From Stenotrophomonas tumulicola (GTDB lineage Bacteria; Pseudomonadota; Gammaproteobacteria; Xanthomonadales; Xanthomonadaceae), in NCBI RefSeq assembly GCF_014117215.1, contig NZ_JACGXS010000007.1, forward strand, positions 1-64,000: a stretch of DNA of 64,000 nt. Direction: 5' to 3'. Below are positions 37,253 to 46,787 of the stretch, piece after piece (the first letter of the stretch is position 1; the number at the start of each line of letters is the position of its first letter). The translations under genes were made by a program, and so were the position numbers. The notes beneath the pieces are model-generated. The model was not told the origin of the DNA. It made no database searches and saw nothing but the letters and a program-made list of their open reading frames with translations.

Positions 37253-37335
37253 GTAGAGCGGGGCCATGCCCCGCTGCCGTGTGTACGATGCCGGTCCCCG
37301 ATCACCCCATTCCGCCGGGCATGGCCCGGCGCTAC
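37253..37335. repeat. Inverted pair of SMAG-type REPs
   Basis: The first unit is GTAG-A-GCGGGGC-CAT-GCCCCGC (37253-37274). The second, inverted, is GCCGGGC-ATG-GCCCGGC-GCTAC (37314-37335). GTAG heads are at the outer ends, as in dimeric REPs of Stenotrophomonas. Confidence 0.85.
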
Positions 37336-37360
37336 CCGGCGCTGCATGGACCTGTCGAAG

Positions 37361-37460
37361 GTTGGGCGGGGTGGGTTGGCGGGACCTTGTGAGGCAGGAG
37401 CCGAACAGGAGCCCCCATGGATGGGTTCACGGCGGGTCCCGCCAACCCACCTCGCCCAAC
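37361..37460. repeat. Long-stem interspersed repeat, copy 2
   Basis: Positions 37361-37386 and 37435-37460 are 26-bp inverted arms with one mismatch, around a 48-base centre. The centre shares GGCAGGAGCCG and ATGGATG.GTTCACG with the element at the start of the window. Transcribed, it would form a very stable hairpin, possibly ending transcription of the upstream glycosyltransferase genes. Confidence 0.8.
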
Positions 37461-37480
37461 CAACCCCCAGCCCTGCAGCT

Positions 37481-37516
37481 GTTGCCGTTGTCGTTGACGT
37501 TGACGTTGACGTTGCA
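37481..37516 (+). repeat. Tandem hexamer run GTTGNN x6
   Basis: Six consecutive hexamers read GTTGCC, GTTGTC, GTTGAC three times, and GTTGCA. The run ends 64 bases before the pncB ATG. Copy number could change by slippage, and each unit offers a TTGAC core like a -35 hexamer. Confidence 0.8.
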
Positions 37517-37580
37517 TGAAGCAGGGGCCGGGCGCGGCCTGGCCAGCACACCGCAGCGCGGCGCGGCGCATAATGGCGGC

Positions 37581-38759
37581 ATGATCATTCAATCCCTGCT
37601 CGACACCGACCTGTACAAGTTCACCATGATGCAGGCGGTGCTGCACCAGCATCCCGGCGCACTGGTGCAGTACCGGTTCAAGTGCCGCACGCCGGGCATC
37701 GACCTGGCGCGCTACATCGACCAGATCAACGAAGAGATCGACCACCTGTGCAGCCTGCGCTTCACCACCGCAGAGCTGGACTACATGCGTGGCCTGCGCT
37801 TCGTGAAGCCCGATTTCGCCGACTTCCTCGGCCTGTTCCACCTCGACCGCAAGTACATCACCCTCCGTGCGTCGGACAGCGTGGCAGGCGAGATCGAGCT
37901 GGACATCACCGGCCCCTGGTTGCACACCATCATGTTCGAAGTGCCGCTGCTGGCCATCATCAACGAAGTGTGGTTCCGCAATACCACCACGCCGGACATC
38001 GCCGAAGGCGAGCGTCGGCTGCAGGCCAAGGCGGCGCTGCTGCGCGACACCCCGGGGTTCGATCAATGCCGGATCGCCGATTACGGAACGCGGCGCCGCT
38101 ACTCGCGCGACTGGCACGCGCGGCTGTTGCCGCTGTTGCGCGATGCACTCGGTCCGCAACTGGTCGGCACCAGCAACGTGCATTTTGCCCGCCTGTACGG
38201 CATGACCCCGCACGGCACCATGGCCCACGAATACCTGCAGGCATTCCAGGCCTTGGGACCGCGCCTGCGCGATTCGCAGGTCACGGCATTGGAATCGTGG
38301 GCGCGGGAGTACCGCGGCGACCTCGGCATCGCCCTGTCGGACGTGGTCGGGCTGGATGCCTTCCTGCGTGATTTCGACATGTATTTCTGCAAGCTGTTCG
38401 ACGGCGTGCGCCACGACTCGGGCGATCCGTTCGATTGGGGCGACCGCATGCTGGCGCATTTCCAGCATCGCAGGGTGGATCCGCGCAGCAAGGTACTGGT
38501 GTTCAGCGATGGCCTGAACATCGAGAAAGTGATGCGGCTGTTCGATTATTTCCGCGGTCGCTGCCAGGTGGCGTTCGGCGTGGGGACGCACCTGACCAAC
38601 GACCTGGGGCCGACCCCGTTGAACATCGTGATCAAGATGGTCCGGTGCAATGGCCAGCCGGTGGCCAAGCTGAGCGACTCGCCTGGAAAGAGCATGTGCG
38701 ACGATCCGGGCTATCTGGCCTACCTGCGCCAGGTGTTCGAACTGCCGGCGGGCGATTGA
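37581..38759 (+). CDS. pncB: Nicotinate phosphoribosyltransferase PncB
   Basis: This enzyme converts nicotinate and PRPP to nicotinate mononucleotide, the salvage entry to NAD. It has 392 aa. ATG at 37581 begins the conserved [20 protein letters not shown]. The active-site region with the autophosphorylated His is in [22 protein letters not shown], and the phosphoribosyl-binding segment is [13 protein letters not shown], with FSDGLN further on. The upstream in-frame extension across repeats is not real. It stands alone between repeat regions. Confidence 0.95.
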   Translation: MIIQSLLDTDLYKFTMMQAVLHQHPGALVQYRFKCRTPGIDLARYIDQINEEIDHLCSLRFTTAELDYMRGLRFVKPDFADFLGLFHLDRKYITLRASDSVAGEIELDITGPWLHTIMFEVPLLAIINEVWFRNTTTPDIAEGERRLQAKAALLRDTPGFDQCRIADYGTRRRYSRDWHARLLPLLRDALGPQLVGTSNVHFARLYGMTPHGTMAHEYLQAFQALGPRLRDSQVTALESWAREYRGDLGIALSDVVGLDAFLRDFDMYFCKLFDGVRHDSGDPFDWGDRMLAHFQHRRVDPRSKVLVFSDGLNIEKVMRLFDYFRGRCQVAFGVGTHLTNDLGPTPLNIVIKMVRCNGQPVAKLSDSPGKSMCDDPGYLAYLRQVFELPAGD

Positions 38760-38771
38760 CCCAGCGCGCTC

Positions 38772-38831
38772 GCCGAGCATGGCTCGGCGCTACACGGGGC
38801 GTTTCGTTTGCAGCGCCGGGCCATGCTCGGC
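38772..38831. repeat. REP pair between pncB and the permease gene
   Basis: The first unit is GCCGAGC-ATG-GCTCGGC-GCTAC (38772-38793). The second is GCCGGGC-CAT-GCTCGGC (38815-38831) with a degenerate head. Heads face each other. The pair lies between the convergent pncB and permease genes, where it could end both transcripts. Confidence 0.75.
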
Positions 38832-38848
38832 CAGCGCAGCGGCAGAGA

Positions 38849-40165
<1,317 letters not shown>

Positions 40166-40209
40166 GGCGGGTCTCGCAGGTCGGGGTGGAAACGACACAC
40201 CCATGGGGC

Positions 40210-40242
40210 AAAAAGGAGGACGGCCGCACTGGGCGGCCGTCC
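40210..40242 (-). terminator. Rho-independent terminator of ettA
   Basis: On the minus strand GGACGGCCGC pairs perfectly with GCGGCCGTCC around a 5-base loop, followed by TCC and five T. It begins 11 bases after the ettA stop. Confidence 0.9.
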
Positions 40243-40252
40243 TCGGGGCTTC

Positions 40253-41917
40253 TTACTTCAGCGCCTTGAAGCGCAGGCGCTTGGGCGCGGCGTCGTCGCC
40301 CATGCGGCGGCGCTTGTCTTCTTCGTATTCGCGGTAGTTGCCCTGGAAGAACTCCACGTGTGAATCGCCTTCGAACGCCAGGATGTGCGTGGCGATGCGA
40401 TCCAGGAACCAGCGGTCATGCGAAATGACGAAGGTGTTGCCCGGGAACTCCAGCAGCGCATCTTCCAGCGCACGCAGGGTTTCGATGTCCAGGTCGTTGG
40501 ACGGTTCATCGAGCAGCAGCACGTTGCCACCCTGCAGCAGGGTCTTGGCCATGTGCAGGCGGCCACGCTCGCCACCGGACAGCGAACCGACCAGCTTCTG
40601 CTGGTCCTGGCCCTTGAAGTTGAAGCGGCCGATGTAGGCACGCGACTGGATCTCGATGCCGTTGATGTTGAGGATGTCCAGGCCGCCGGCGATTTCCTGG
40701 AAGACGTTGTGGTTGCCTTCCAGCGCGTCGCGACTCTGGTCCACGTAGGACAGCTTCACGGTCGGGCCGACCACGATCTCGCCGGTGTCCGGCTTCTCCT
40801 GGCCGGTGATCATCTTGAACAGCGTCGACTTGCCGGCGCCATTCGGGCCGATGATGCCGACGATGGCGCCGCCCGGGACCAGGAAGTTCAGGTCGTCGAA
40901 CAGCAGGCGGTCGCCGAACTTCTTCGACACGTTCTTGAACTCCATCACCGCATTGCCCAGGCGCTCGCCCGGCGGGATGAAGATTTCGTTGGTTTCATTG
41001 CGCTTCTGGTAATCCACCGACTGCAGCTCTTCCAGGCGGGCCAGGCGGGCCTTGCCCTTGGTGCGGCCGCCCTTGGCGTTCTGGCGCGACCATTCCAGTT
41101 CCTTCTGGATCGCCTTCTGGCGGGACTTTTCCTGGTTGTCTTCCTGCTTCAGGCGCTCGTCCTTCTGCATCAGCCAGTCGGTGTAGTTGCCCTTCCACGG
41201 GATGCCGCGGCCGCGATCCAGCTCCAGGATCCACTCAGCGGCGTTGTCGAGGAAATAGCGGTCATGGGTGACGGCCACCACGGTGCCGGTGTAGCGCGCC
41301 AGGAACTGTTCCAGCCACTCCACCGACTCGGCGTCGAGATGGTTGGTCGGTTCGTCGAGCAGCAGCATGTCCGGCTTCTGCAGCAGCAGGCGGCACAGCG
41401 CCACGCGGCGCTTTTCACCACCGGACAGCTTGCCGACCACGGCATCCCACGGTGGCAGGCGCAGGGCATCGGCAGCGACGTCCAACTGGTTTTCCAGGGT
41501 ATGTGCGTCACCGGCGGCCAGGATGGCCTCCAGGCGCTCCTGCTCCTTGGCCAGCGCGTCGAAATCGGCGCCTTCCTCGGCATAGGCCAGGTACACCGCA
41601 TCCAGCGCGGCCTGGGCCTGCAGCACCTCGCCGACGCCTTCCTCGACGGCTTCACGCACGGTCTTGGTCGGATCGAGCTCCGGTTCCTGGGCCAGGTAGC
41701 CGACCTTGGTGCCAGCCTGGGCGCGGGCTTCGCCCTCGAAATCGGTATCCACGCCGGCCATGATCTTCAGCACGGTCGACTTGCCGGCACCGTTCAGGCC
41801 CAGCAGGCCGATCTTCGCGCCGGGGAAGAACGACAGCGAGATGTCCTTGATGATCTGCCGCCTGGGCGGAACCATCTTGCTGACGCGGTTCATGGTGTAG
41901 ATGTATTGCGAGGACAT
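40253..41917 (-). CDS. ettA: Energy-dependent translational throttle protein EttA (ABC-F)
   Basis: This is an ABC-F ATPase that binds the ribosomal E site and gates entry into elongation according to the ATP/ADP ratio. It has 554 aa. It holds two ATPase domains: Walker A GLNGAGKST with signature LSGGEKRRVAL, and Walker A GPNGAGKST with signature LSGGERGRLHM; each is followed by a DEPTNHLD or DEPSNDLD Walker B. The first domain has the short arm insertion, and the linker between domains (KGNYTDWLMQKDERLKQE) is EttA-like. GGGAG lies well spaced before the ATG. There is no membrane domain. Confidence 0.95.
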   Translation of the reverse strand: MSSQYIYTMNRVSKMVPPRRQIIKDISLSFFPGAKIGLLGLNGAGKSTVLKIMAGVDTDFEGEARAQAGTKVGYLAQEPELDPTKTVREAVEEGVGEVLQAQAALDAVYLAYAEEGADFDALAKEQERLEAILAAGDAHTLENQLDVAADALRLPPWDAVVGKLSGGEKRRVALCRLLLQKPDMLLLDEPTNHLDAESVEWLEQFLARYTGTVVAVTHDRYFLDNAAEWILELDRGRGIPWKGNYTDWLMQKDERLKQEDNQEKSRQKAIQKELEWSRQNAKGGRTKGKARLARLEELQSVDYQKRNETNEIFIPPGERLGNAVMEFKNVSKKFGDRLLFDDLNFLVPGGAIVGIIGPNGAGKSTLFKMITGQEKPDTGEIVVGPTVKLSYVDQSRDALEGNHNVFQEIAGGLDILNINGIEIQSRAYIGRFNFKGQDQQKLVGSLSGGERGRLHMAKTLLQGGNVLLLDEPSNDLDIETLRALEDALLEFPGNTFVISHDRWFLDRIATHILAFEGDSHVEFFQGNYREYEEDKRRRMGDDAAPKRLRFKALK

Positions 41918-42181
41918 GGAGTCTCCCAGAGGGTCGATCCACCGGGACCCTGGTGCTGGCCGGCGGAAAACGGAATATTTGACCTCCCATTATCGCCGAT
42001 AGCCTCTTTCACTGCCATGGCAGGGCGAGGGCGGTTCAGCGGGGTGTTCGTGGCAGGACGCGAAGGCAGGGCACCGCCATGCGCGCCTTTCTCCCACGAC
42101 AAAGTGGGGAAAGACATGGCTTACCGGCGTGGGCGGGCAAGCGCACGATCAACGTGCCGCCCACCTACCGGAGACGCTTCG

Positions 42182-42904
42182 ATGATCCGCTCACGCCTGG
42201 CTGCCACCCTCTGCCTCCTGCTGTTCCCTGCCGTCCCGCTGCTGGCGCTGGGCGCCGAGGATCCGCCGCTGCTGCCGTCACCGCTTTCCCTGAAGGACCT
42301 GACGGTTGGCTCCGGCACGCAGCGCATCTTTGATCTGGCGTTCGCCAGCACGGACAAGGGGTTTGGCTGGGAGATAGCCACCGCGGATCCTGGCCGGGCG
42401 TTGTCGGGCACCCTGGAGTTCGCACTTGTCGGCGGTCCGGTGCTGCGGACCATTCCGCTCGATGGTGCCGAAACATGGGGCGGATACCTGGACCTTTCCA
42501 GCTCGATCGGAGCCAAGCGCGTGCAGCTGCGGCTCCTTGGCGGTCCCCAGGACATGCGGCTGGATTTTTCAATTCCAGGCCCATCGCCGGACTTGAAACA
42601 GGGGCAGGCGGTTGCCGTGTTTTCGGAGCGGACGAGCGAGCCGGGATACAAGGCATCCCGCCAGCTGCGGTTGTCCAGGCGCTCCAGCGTGGACCTGGTG
42701 ACCTGGGGAGGCGACGCGGAAGTCCAACTGGAGGTGCACGGGCCGATCGGGGAAGGGGGATTCCCGCCCCGTCAATGCGATGACCGCGGCGATGCGTGGC
42801 GACATTGCAGGCTGGAGTCGCTGGAGCCGGGCCGGTACGCTGTTACCGTGACCGGAAAGGGCAATCCGATCCAACTCCTGGGTCGTTGGCAGGCTGCGGA
42901 CTGA
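42182..42904 (+). CDS. Hypothetical exported protein
   Basis: I do not recognise this 240-aa protein. It has a clear signal peptide (MIRSRLAATLCLLLFPAVPLLALGA), and GGAGA precedes the ATG at good distance. The mature part looks beta-rich, like a periplasmic or cell-surface beta-sandwich, with two Cys near 197 and 207 (RQCDDRG and WRHCRLE) that may form a disulfide. No catalytic signature is evident. A long open frame reaching back to 40385 lies antisense to ettA and is a shadow. Its neighbours give no functional hint. Confidence 0.7.
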   Translation: MIRSRLAATLCLLLFPAVPLLALGAEDPPLLPSPLSLKDLTVGSGTQRIFDLAFASTDKGFGWEIATADPGRALSGTLEFALVGGPVLRTIPLDGAETWGGYLDLSSSIGAKRVQLRLLGGPQDMRLDFSIPGPSPDLKQGQAVAVFSERTSEPGYKASRQLRLSRRSSVDLVTWGGDAEVQLEVHGPIGEGGFPPRQCDDRGDAWRHCRLESLEPGRYAVTVTGKGNPIQLLGRWQAAD

Positions 42905-42949
42905 CGTTGCTGGCCGAAACCTGAACAAGCAAGGACGTGCCAGCTCAGG

Positions 42950-42973
42950 AATCGTTTCCAGCGGGAAATGATT
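42950..42973. promoter_or_regulatory. Inverted repeat upstream of RcnB-like gene
   Basis: AATCGTTTCC (42950-42959) and GGAAATGATT (42964-42973) are inverted with nine of ten positions paired. The dyad lies 51 bases upstream of the RcnB-like ATG, in an AT-richer stretch. It could be an operator; no regulator can be named. Confidence 0.4.
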
Positions 42974-43023
42974 CAGATGCGATAAGCAATATGTGATCTA
43001 CACCCAGCAGCAGAGGTTTCGTC

Positions 43024-43515
43024 ATGCGCATCAATCGACTCTTGGCCGGTGCCGTTGCCTCTGTCCTGGCATTCGGCACCATTGCCCCGGCTTTTGCCGA
43101 CAACGACCGGCACCGTGGCCATGACCGGCGCGAATGGCGTGATGATCGCCGCGATCACCGGAATGATCACCGTGAAGCCCGGCGGGACTCGCGGAATGAC
43201 CGTCGTCATGATCGTCGGGACTGGCGCGATGATCGGCGCCATCCCGGCTATTACCGCCCGGCCCCGCCACCGCGCGTGGTCTATGGATCCCCCTATCGCC
43301 CTGCTTATGGACGTGGACCCGGCTATGGCTGGAAGGTCGGCCACCGCTATCGCGACTACTACCGGGGGCCAATCTACGTGGTCAATGATTACAACAGCTA
43401 TCACGTGCGCCGCCCGCCACGCGGACACCATTGGGTCCGGGACGACCGCGGCAACCTGCTGCTGGTCGCCATCGCCACCGGCATCCTTGCCGACTACGTG
43501 ATCAACGGCCGCTGA
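43024..43515 (+). CDS. RcnB family protein
   Basis: This encodes a 163-aa periplasmic protein. The signal peptide ends at FADN (residue 26). Residues 27-75 are a low-complexity run of Arg, Asp and His (HRGHDRREWRDDRRDHRNDH and similar). A C-terminal RcnB domain follows (KVGHRYRDYYRGPIYVVNDY, then HHWVRDDRGNLLLVAIATGI). In E. coli RcnB takes part in nickel/cobalt balance together with the exporter RcnA; no rcnA is seen here, so a metal role is an inference from family and His/Asp content. AGAGG lies upstream of the ATG. Confidence 0.85.
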   Translation: MRINRLLAGAVASVLAFGTIAPAFADNDRHRGHDRREWRDDRRDHRNDHREARRDSRNDRRHDRRDWRDDRRHPGYYRPAPPPRVVYGSPYRPAYGRGPGYGWKVGHRYRDYYRGPIYVVNDYNSYHVRRPPRGHHWVRDDRGNLLLVAIATGILADYVINGR

Positions 43516-43615
43516 CAAGCTTGGGGGGGGGCGATGCAGATCGCCTCCCCGCAGAGCGTCCCTCCGGCGCAGCCAGGGGCGTATCGGGGGAGCGGTCCTG
43601 GTGCCGGCGACGGGC

Positions 43616-43621
43616 TACAAT
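43616..43621 (+). promoter_or_regulatory. Probable -10 element of glyA
   Basis: TACAAT lies 35 bases upstream of the glyA start, the same hexamer and nearly the same distance as before purL. No good -35 is visible. A run of nine G is present at 43523-43531, further upstream. Confidence 0.4.
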
Positions 43622-43656
43622 CGGGGTCTTTCCTCCCTGTCCTGGAGTACCACCCG

Positions 43657-44910
43657 ATGTTCCCGCGCGACGTCCGCATCGAAAGTTACGATCCTGAACT
43701 GGCCAAGGCCATCGCCAACGAGGCCCAGCGCCAGGAAGATCACGTCGAGTTGATCGCCAGCGAGAACTACGCCAGCCCGGCGGTGATGGAGGCCCAGGGC
43801 AGCCAGCTGACCAACAAGTACGCTGAAGGTTACCCGGGCAAGCGTTACTACGGTGGCTGCGAGTACGTGGATGTCGCCGAACAGCTGGCCATCGACCGTT
43901 TGAAGCAGCTGTATGGCGCCGATTATGCCAACGTGCAGCCGCACAGCGGCTCGCAGGCCAACCAGGCGGTGTACTTCGCGCTGCTGCAGGCTGGCGACAC
44001 CATCCTGGGCATGTCGTTGGCCCATGGTGGCCACCTGACCCACGGTGCCAAGGTCAACGCCTCGGGCAAGCTGTTCAATGCGGTGCAATATGGTGTGGAT
44101 GACCAGGGCCTGATCGACTATGACGAAGTTGAGCGGTTGGCCCTGGAGCACAAGCCGAAGATGGTCGTGGCGGGCTTCTCGGCCTATTCGCAGGTGGTTG
44201 ACTGGGCGCGCTTCCGTGCCATCGCCGACAAGGTCGGCGCCTATCTGTTCGTGGACATGGCACATGTCGCCGGCCTCGTCGCCGCAGGCGTGTACCCGAG
44301 CCCGCTGGAACATGCCCACGTGGTCACCTCCACGACCCACAAGACCCTGCGTGGGCCGCGTGGCGGCATCATCATCGCCAAGGGCGCCAGCGAAGAGCTG
44401 GTCAAGAAACTGCAGTCGATCGTGTTCCCGGGTATCCAGGGCGGTCCGCTGATGCACGTCATCGCCGCCAAGGCGGTGGCATTCAAGGAGGCGCTGGAGC
44501 CGGCCTTCACCACTTACCAGCAGCAGGTGGTGAAGAACGCGCAGGCGATGGCGAAGACCTTGGTTTCCCGTGGTTACAAGATCGTCTCCGGTGGTACTGA
44601 AAACCACCTGATGCTGGTGGACATGATCGGCAAGGAAGTGTCTGGCAAGGACGCGGAAGCCGCGCTGGGCAAGGCCCACATCACCGTCAACAAGAACGCG
44701 GTGCCGAACGATCCGCGTTCGCCGTTCGTGACCTCCGGCCTGCGCCTGGGCACCCCGGCGGTGACCACCCGTGGTTATGTGGAACAGGACTGCGTGGACC
44801 TGGCCAATTGGATCGCTGACGTGCTGGATGCCCCGGCCGACGAGGTGGTGATCGCCCGCGTGCGTGATGCGGTCAGCGCGCAGTGCCGGAAGTACCCGGT
44901 CTACGGCTGA
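43657..44910 (+). CDS. glyA: Serine hydroxymethyltransferase
   Basis: GlyA interconverts serine and glycine with transfer of a one-carbon unit to tetrahydrofolate. It is PLP-dependent. The ATG at 43657, preceded by TGGAG, gives 417 aa, the standard length. Typical motifs are [23 protein letters not shown], and the PLP-lysine at about residue 229 in [13 protein letters not shown]. It is the first of glyA-nrdR-ribD, the usual xanthomonad order, but a REP-containing gap of 196 bases separates it from nrdR. Confidence 0.97.
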   Translation: MFPRDVRIESYDPELAKAIANEAQRQEDHVELIASENYASPAVMEAQGSQLTNKYAEGYPGKRYYGGCEYVDVAEQLAIDRLKQLYGADYANVQPHSGSQANQAVYFALLQAGDTILGMSLAHGGHLTHGAKVNASGKLFNAVQYGVDDQGLIDYDEVERLALEHKPKMVVAGFSAYSQVVDWARFRAIADKVGAYLFVDMAHVAGLVAAGVYPSPLEHAHVVTSTTHKTLRGPRGGIIIAKGASEELVKKLQSIVFPGIQGGPLMHVIAAKAVAFKEALEPAFTTYQQQVVKNAQAMAKTLVSRGYKIVSGGTENHLMLVDMIGKEVSGKDAEAALGKAHITVNKNAVPNDPRSPFVTSGLRLGTPAVTTRGYVEQDCVDLANWIADVLDAPADEVVIARVRDAVSAQCRKYPVYG

Positions 44911-44940
44911 ACCATCCTGGTCGCCTGCGGCGGACCCCGA

Positions 44941-45014
44941 TAGCGAGCCGGGCCATGCGGGGCGAACGCCCGGCGCGGTGCGTTTGGCGTTCGCCGGGCA
45001 TGGCTCGGTGCTGC
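44941..45014. repeat. Degenerate REP pair between glyA and nrdR
   Basis: Two inverted segments around GAGCCGGGCCATGC and GCCGGGCATGGCTC, with GCGAACGCC/GGCGTTCG inside, match the GC stems of SMAG-type REPs, but the heads have lost GTAG. The structure would fold as one long imperfect hairpin. Confidence 0.6.
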
Positions 45015-45106
45015 AGGGCAGCGTATTTGCTGCCCACGGCCATCTCCGGTACCGTTGCGACGCTGCCGTGACTACGGCGTGACATCCGCGAGATGCAAGG
45101 CGCTCC

Positions 45107-45628
45107 ATGTACTGCCCGTTCTGCCAACATGTCGACACCCGTGTGATCGATTCGCGCGTCTCTGAAGACGGTGCGACGATCCGTCGTCGACGTGAGTGCG
45201 AGGCGTGCAGCGAGCGCTTCAGCACGCTGGAGACCATCGAGCTCAAGCTGCCCGCCATCATCAAGGGCGATGGCAGCCGTGAGGCGTTCGATGTGCGCAA
45301 GGTCCGCGCGGGGTTCGACCGCGCGCTGCAGAAGCGTCCGGTGCCCGAAGAAAAGATTGAATCGGCGGTTCGCGCGGTGGTGCATCAACTGCGCATCTGT
45401 GGTGAGCGCGAGGTGCCGTCCATCCGCGTCGGCGAGTTCGTGATGAACGAACTGCGCAAGCTGGATCATGTCGGTTACGTGCGCTTTGCGTCGGTATACC
45501 GCAGCTTCGAGGACGTGGCCGATTTCCGGGAGGAGATCGAGAAGCTGGAGCGCGAGCTGCCGGCCAGCACCGAGCAGTTGCAACTGCTCGGCGACGTGAT
45601 TGCATTGACCAAGAAAAAGAAGGGTTGA
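45107..45628 (+). CDS. nrdR: Transcriptional repressor NrdR
   Basis: NrdR represses ribonucleotide reductase genes in response to ATP/dATP levels. It has 173 aa. The zinc ribbon is seen as CPFC at 3-6 and CEAC at 31-34. An ATP-cone domain follows (about 49-139). The charged helix and KKKKG tail are variable. The next gene, ribD, follows within a few bases, so the two are cotranscribed, a widespread pairing in proteobacteria. Confidence 0.96.
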   Translation: MYCPFCQHVDTRVIDSRVSEDGATIRRRRECEACSERFSTLETIELKLPAIIKGDGSREAFDVRKVRAGFDRALQKRPVPEEKIESAVRAVVHQLRICGEREVPSIRVGEFVMNELRKLDHVGYVRFASVYRSFEDVADFREEIEKLERELPASTEQLQLLGDVIALTKKKKG

Positions 45629-45636
45629 CCCGGCAC

Positions 45637-46731
45637 GTGAGTGCCTTTTCCGCCCTCGACCACCTGCACATGGCCGATGCCCTGCGGCTGGCCGAGCGCG
45701 GTGCGTATACGACGCGACCCAATCCCATGGTGGGATGCGTGGTCGCCCATGGTGAACGCGTGGTCGGCCAAGGCTGGCACCAACGCGCCGGCGGGCCGCA
45801 TGCCGAGGTGTTCGCGCTGCGCGAAGCCGGGGAGCAGGCGCGTGGCGCCACGGCTTACGTGACCCTGGAACCTTGCGCCCACCATGGCCGTACCCCGCCT
45901 TGTGCGTTGGCGCTGATCGAAGCCGGCGTGACGCGCGTGGTCGCGGCGATGCGCGATCCATTCCCGCGAGTGGATGGGGGAGGATTCGCCCTGCTGCGCG
46001 AGGCGGGCATCGAGGTCGGAGAAGGGCTGCTGCGCACGCAGGCGCGGGAACTCAACCGCGGTTTCCTGTCACTGCAGGAGCGCGGCCGTCCCTGGTTGCG
46101 GGTGAAGCTGGCGGCCAGCCTGGATGGGCGCACGGCCATGGCCGATGGCCGCTCGAAGTGGATTACCGGGCCCGCAGCGCGCGAAGATGTACAACACTGG
46201 CGCGCACGGGCCGGCGCGATCCTCACCGGTGCCAGCACGGTGCTGGCGGATGACCCGATGCTCACCGTGCGGTTGGCGGATGCCGATGTGGCGCCGCCGC
46301 TGCGGGTGGTGCTTGATGCGCGCCTGCGATCGCTGGCGCGCGCGCGCGTACGCCAGCACGGCGCGCCAACGCTCTATCTGCACGATGCCGCAACGACAGT
46401 GCCCGATGACCTCCCGGGCACCGGGTTCGTTGCGGTGCCCAGCACGGATGGGCGCTTGGCGCTGGACGCCGTTCTGGCACTGCTGGCCGCACGCGGGATC
46501 AATGAGGTCCATACGGAGGCGGGTGCCACCCTGGCCGGTGCGCTGCTGGGCGCCGGCTGGGTCGACGAAATCCTCCTCTACCAGGCGCCGACCCTGCTTG
46601 GCGACGAGGGGCGGCCGCTGTTTGGCGACCTCGGCATCACCACCATGGAACAGCAACGCCGCATGACGGTCGTCGACCAGCGGCAGGTAGGCGACGACCT
46701 GCGGCTGCTGTTGCGGCCGCAGGCCGGCTGA
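45637..46731 (+). CDS. ribD: Bifunctional riboflavin biosynthesis protein RibD
   Basis: RibD deaminates and then reduces the pyrimidine intermediate of riboflavin synthesis. GTG at 45637 gives 364 aa; TTG at 45625, overlapping the nrdR stop, is possible. The deaminase domain (about 10-140) has the zinc site HAEVFAL and PCAHHGRTPPC. The reductase domain (about 150-360) starts at RPWLRVKLAASLDGRTA and includes ITGPAAREDVQHWRA. It lies in the nrdR operon, outside the FMN riboswitch further downstream. Confidence 0.95.
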   Translation: MSAFSALDHLHMADALRLAERGAYTTRPNPMVGCVVAHGERVVGQGWHQRAGGPHAEVFALREAGEQARGATAYVTLEPCAHHGRTPPCALALIEAGVTRVVAAMRDPFPRVDGGGFALLREAGIEVGEGLLRTQARELNRGFLSLQERGRPWLRVKLAASLDGRTAMADGRSKWITGPAAREDVQHWRARAGAILTGASTVLADDPMLTVRLADADVAPPLRVVLDARLRSLARARVRQHGAPTLYLHDAATTVPDDLPGTGFVAVPSTDGRLALDAVLALLAARGINEVHTEAGATLAGALLGAGWVDEILLYQAPTLLGDEGRPLFGDLGITTMEQQRRMTVVDQRQVGDDLRLLLRPQAG

Positions 46732-46758
46732 TCGGGCTGATCCGGCCAAGGCAGGCCA

Positions 46759-46778
46759 CGGCCCGCTTCATCGGGCCG
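46759..46778. terminator. Hairpin between convergent ribD and phosphoesterase gene
   Basis: CGGCCCG/CGGGCCG form a 7-bp stem with a 6-base loop in the short convergent gap. There is no T-run on either strand, so termination efficiency is doubtful. Confidence 0.35.
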
Positions 46779-46787
46779 CAGGACATT

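Larger units (their letters stand above)
37147..37580. other. Repeat-filled intergenic region before pncB
   Basis: These 434 bases contain no gene. In order they hold a run of eight or more A (37241-37250), an inverted pair of SMAG-type REPs (37253-37335), a long-stem repeat (37361-37460) and a tandem GTTGNN hexamer run (37481-37516). The pncB start lies just beyond. An open frame crosses the region in phase with pncB but has no coding character. Confidence 0.75.

Noticed and set aside
37481-37516. TTGACG units as a certain -35 of pncB
   Set aside because: Each unit could serve, but no matching -10 is found at 16-18 bases from any of them, so no promoter is claimed.
40385-42181. Upstream extension of the exported orphan gene, antisense to ettA
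   Set aside because: The signal peptide and GGAGA at 42182 mark the real start; the extension opposes ettA, which has full ATPase motifs.
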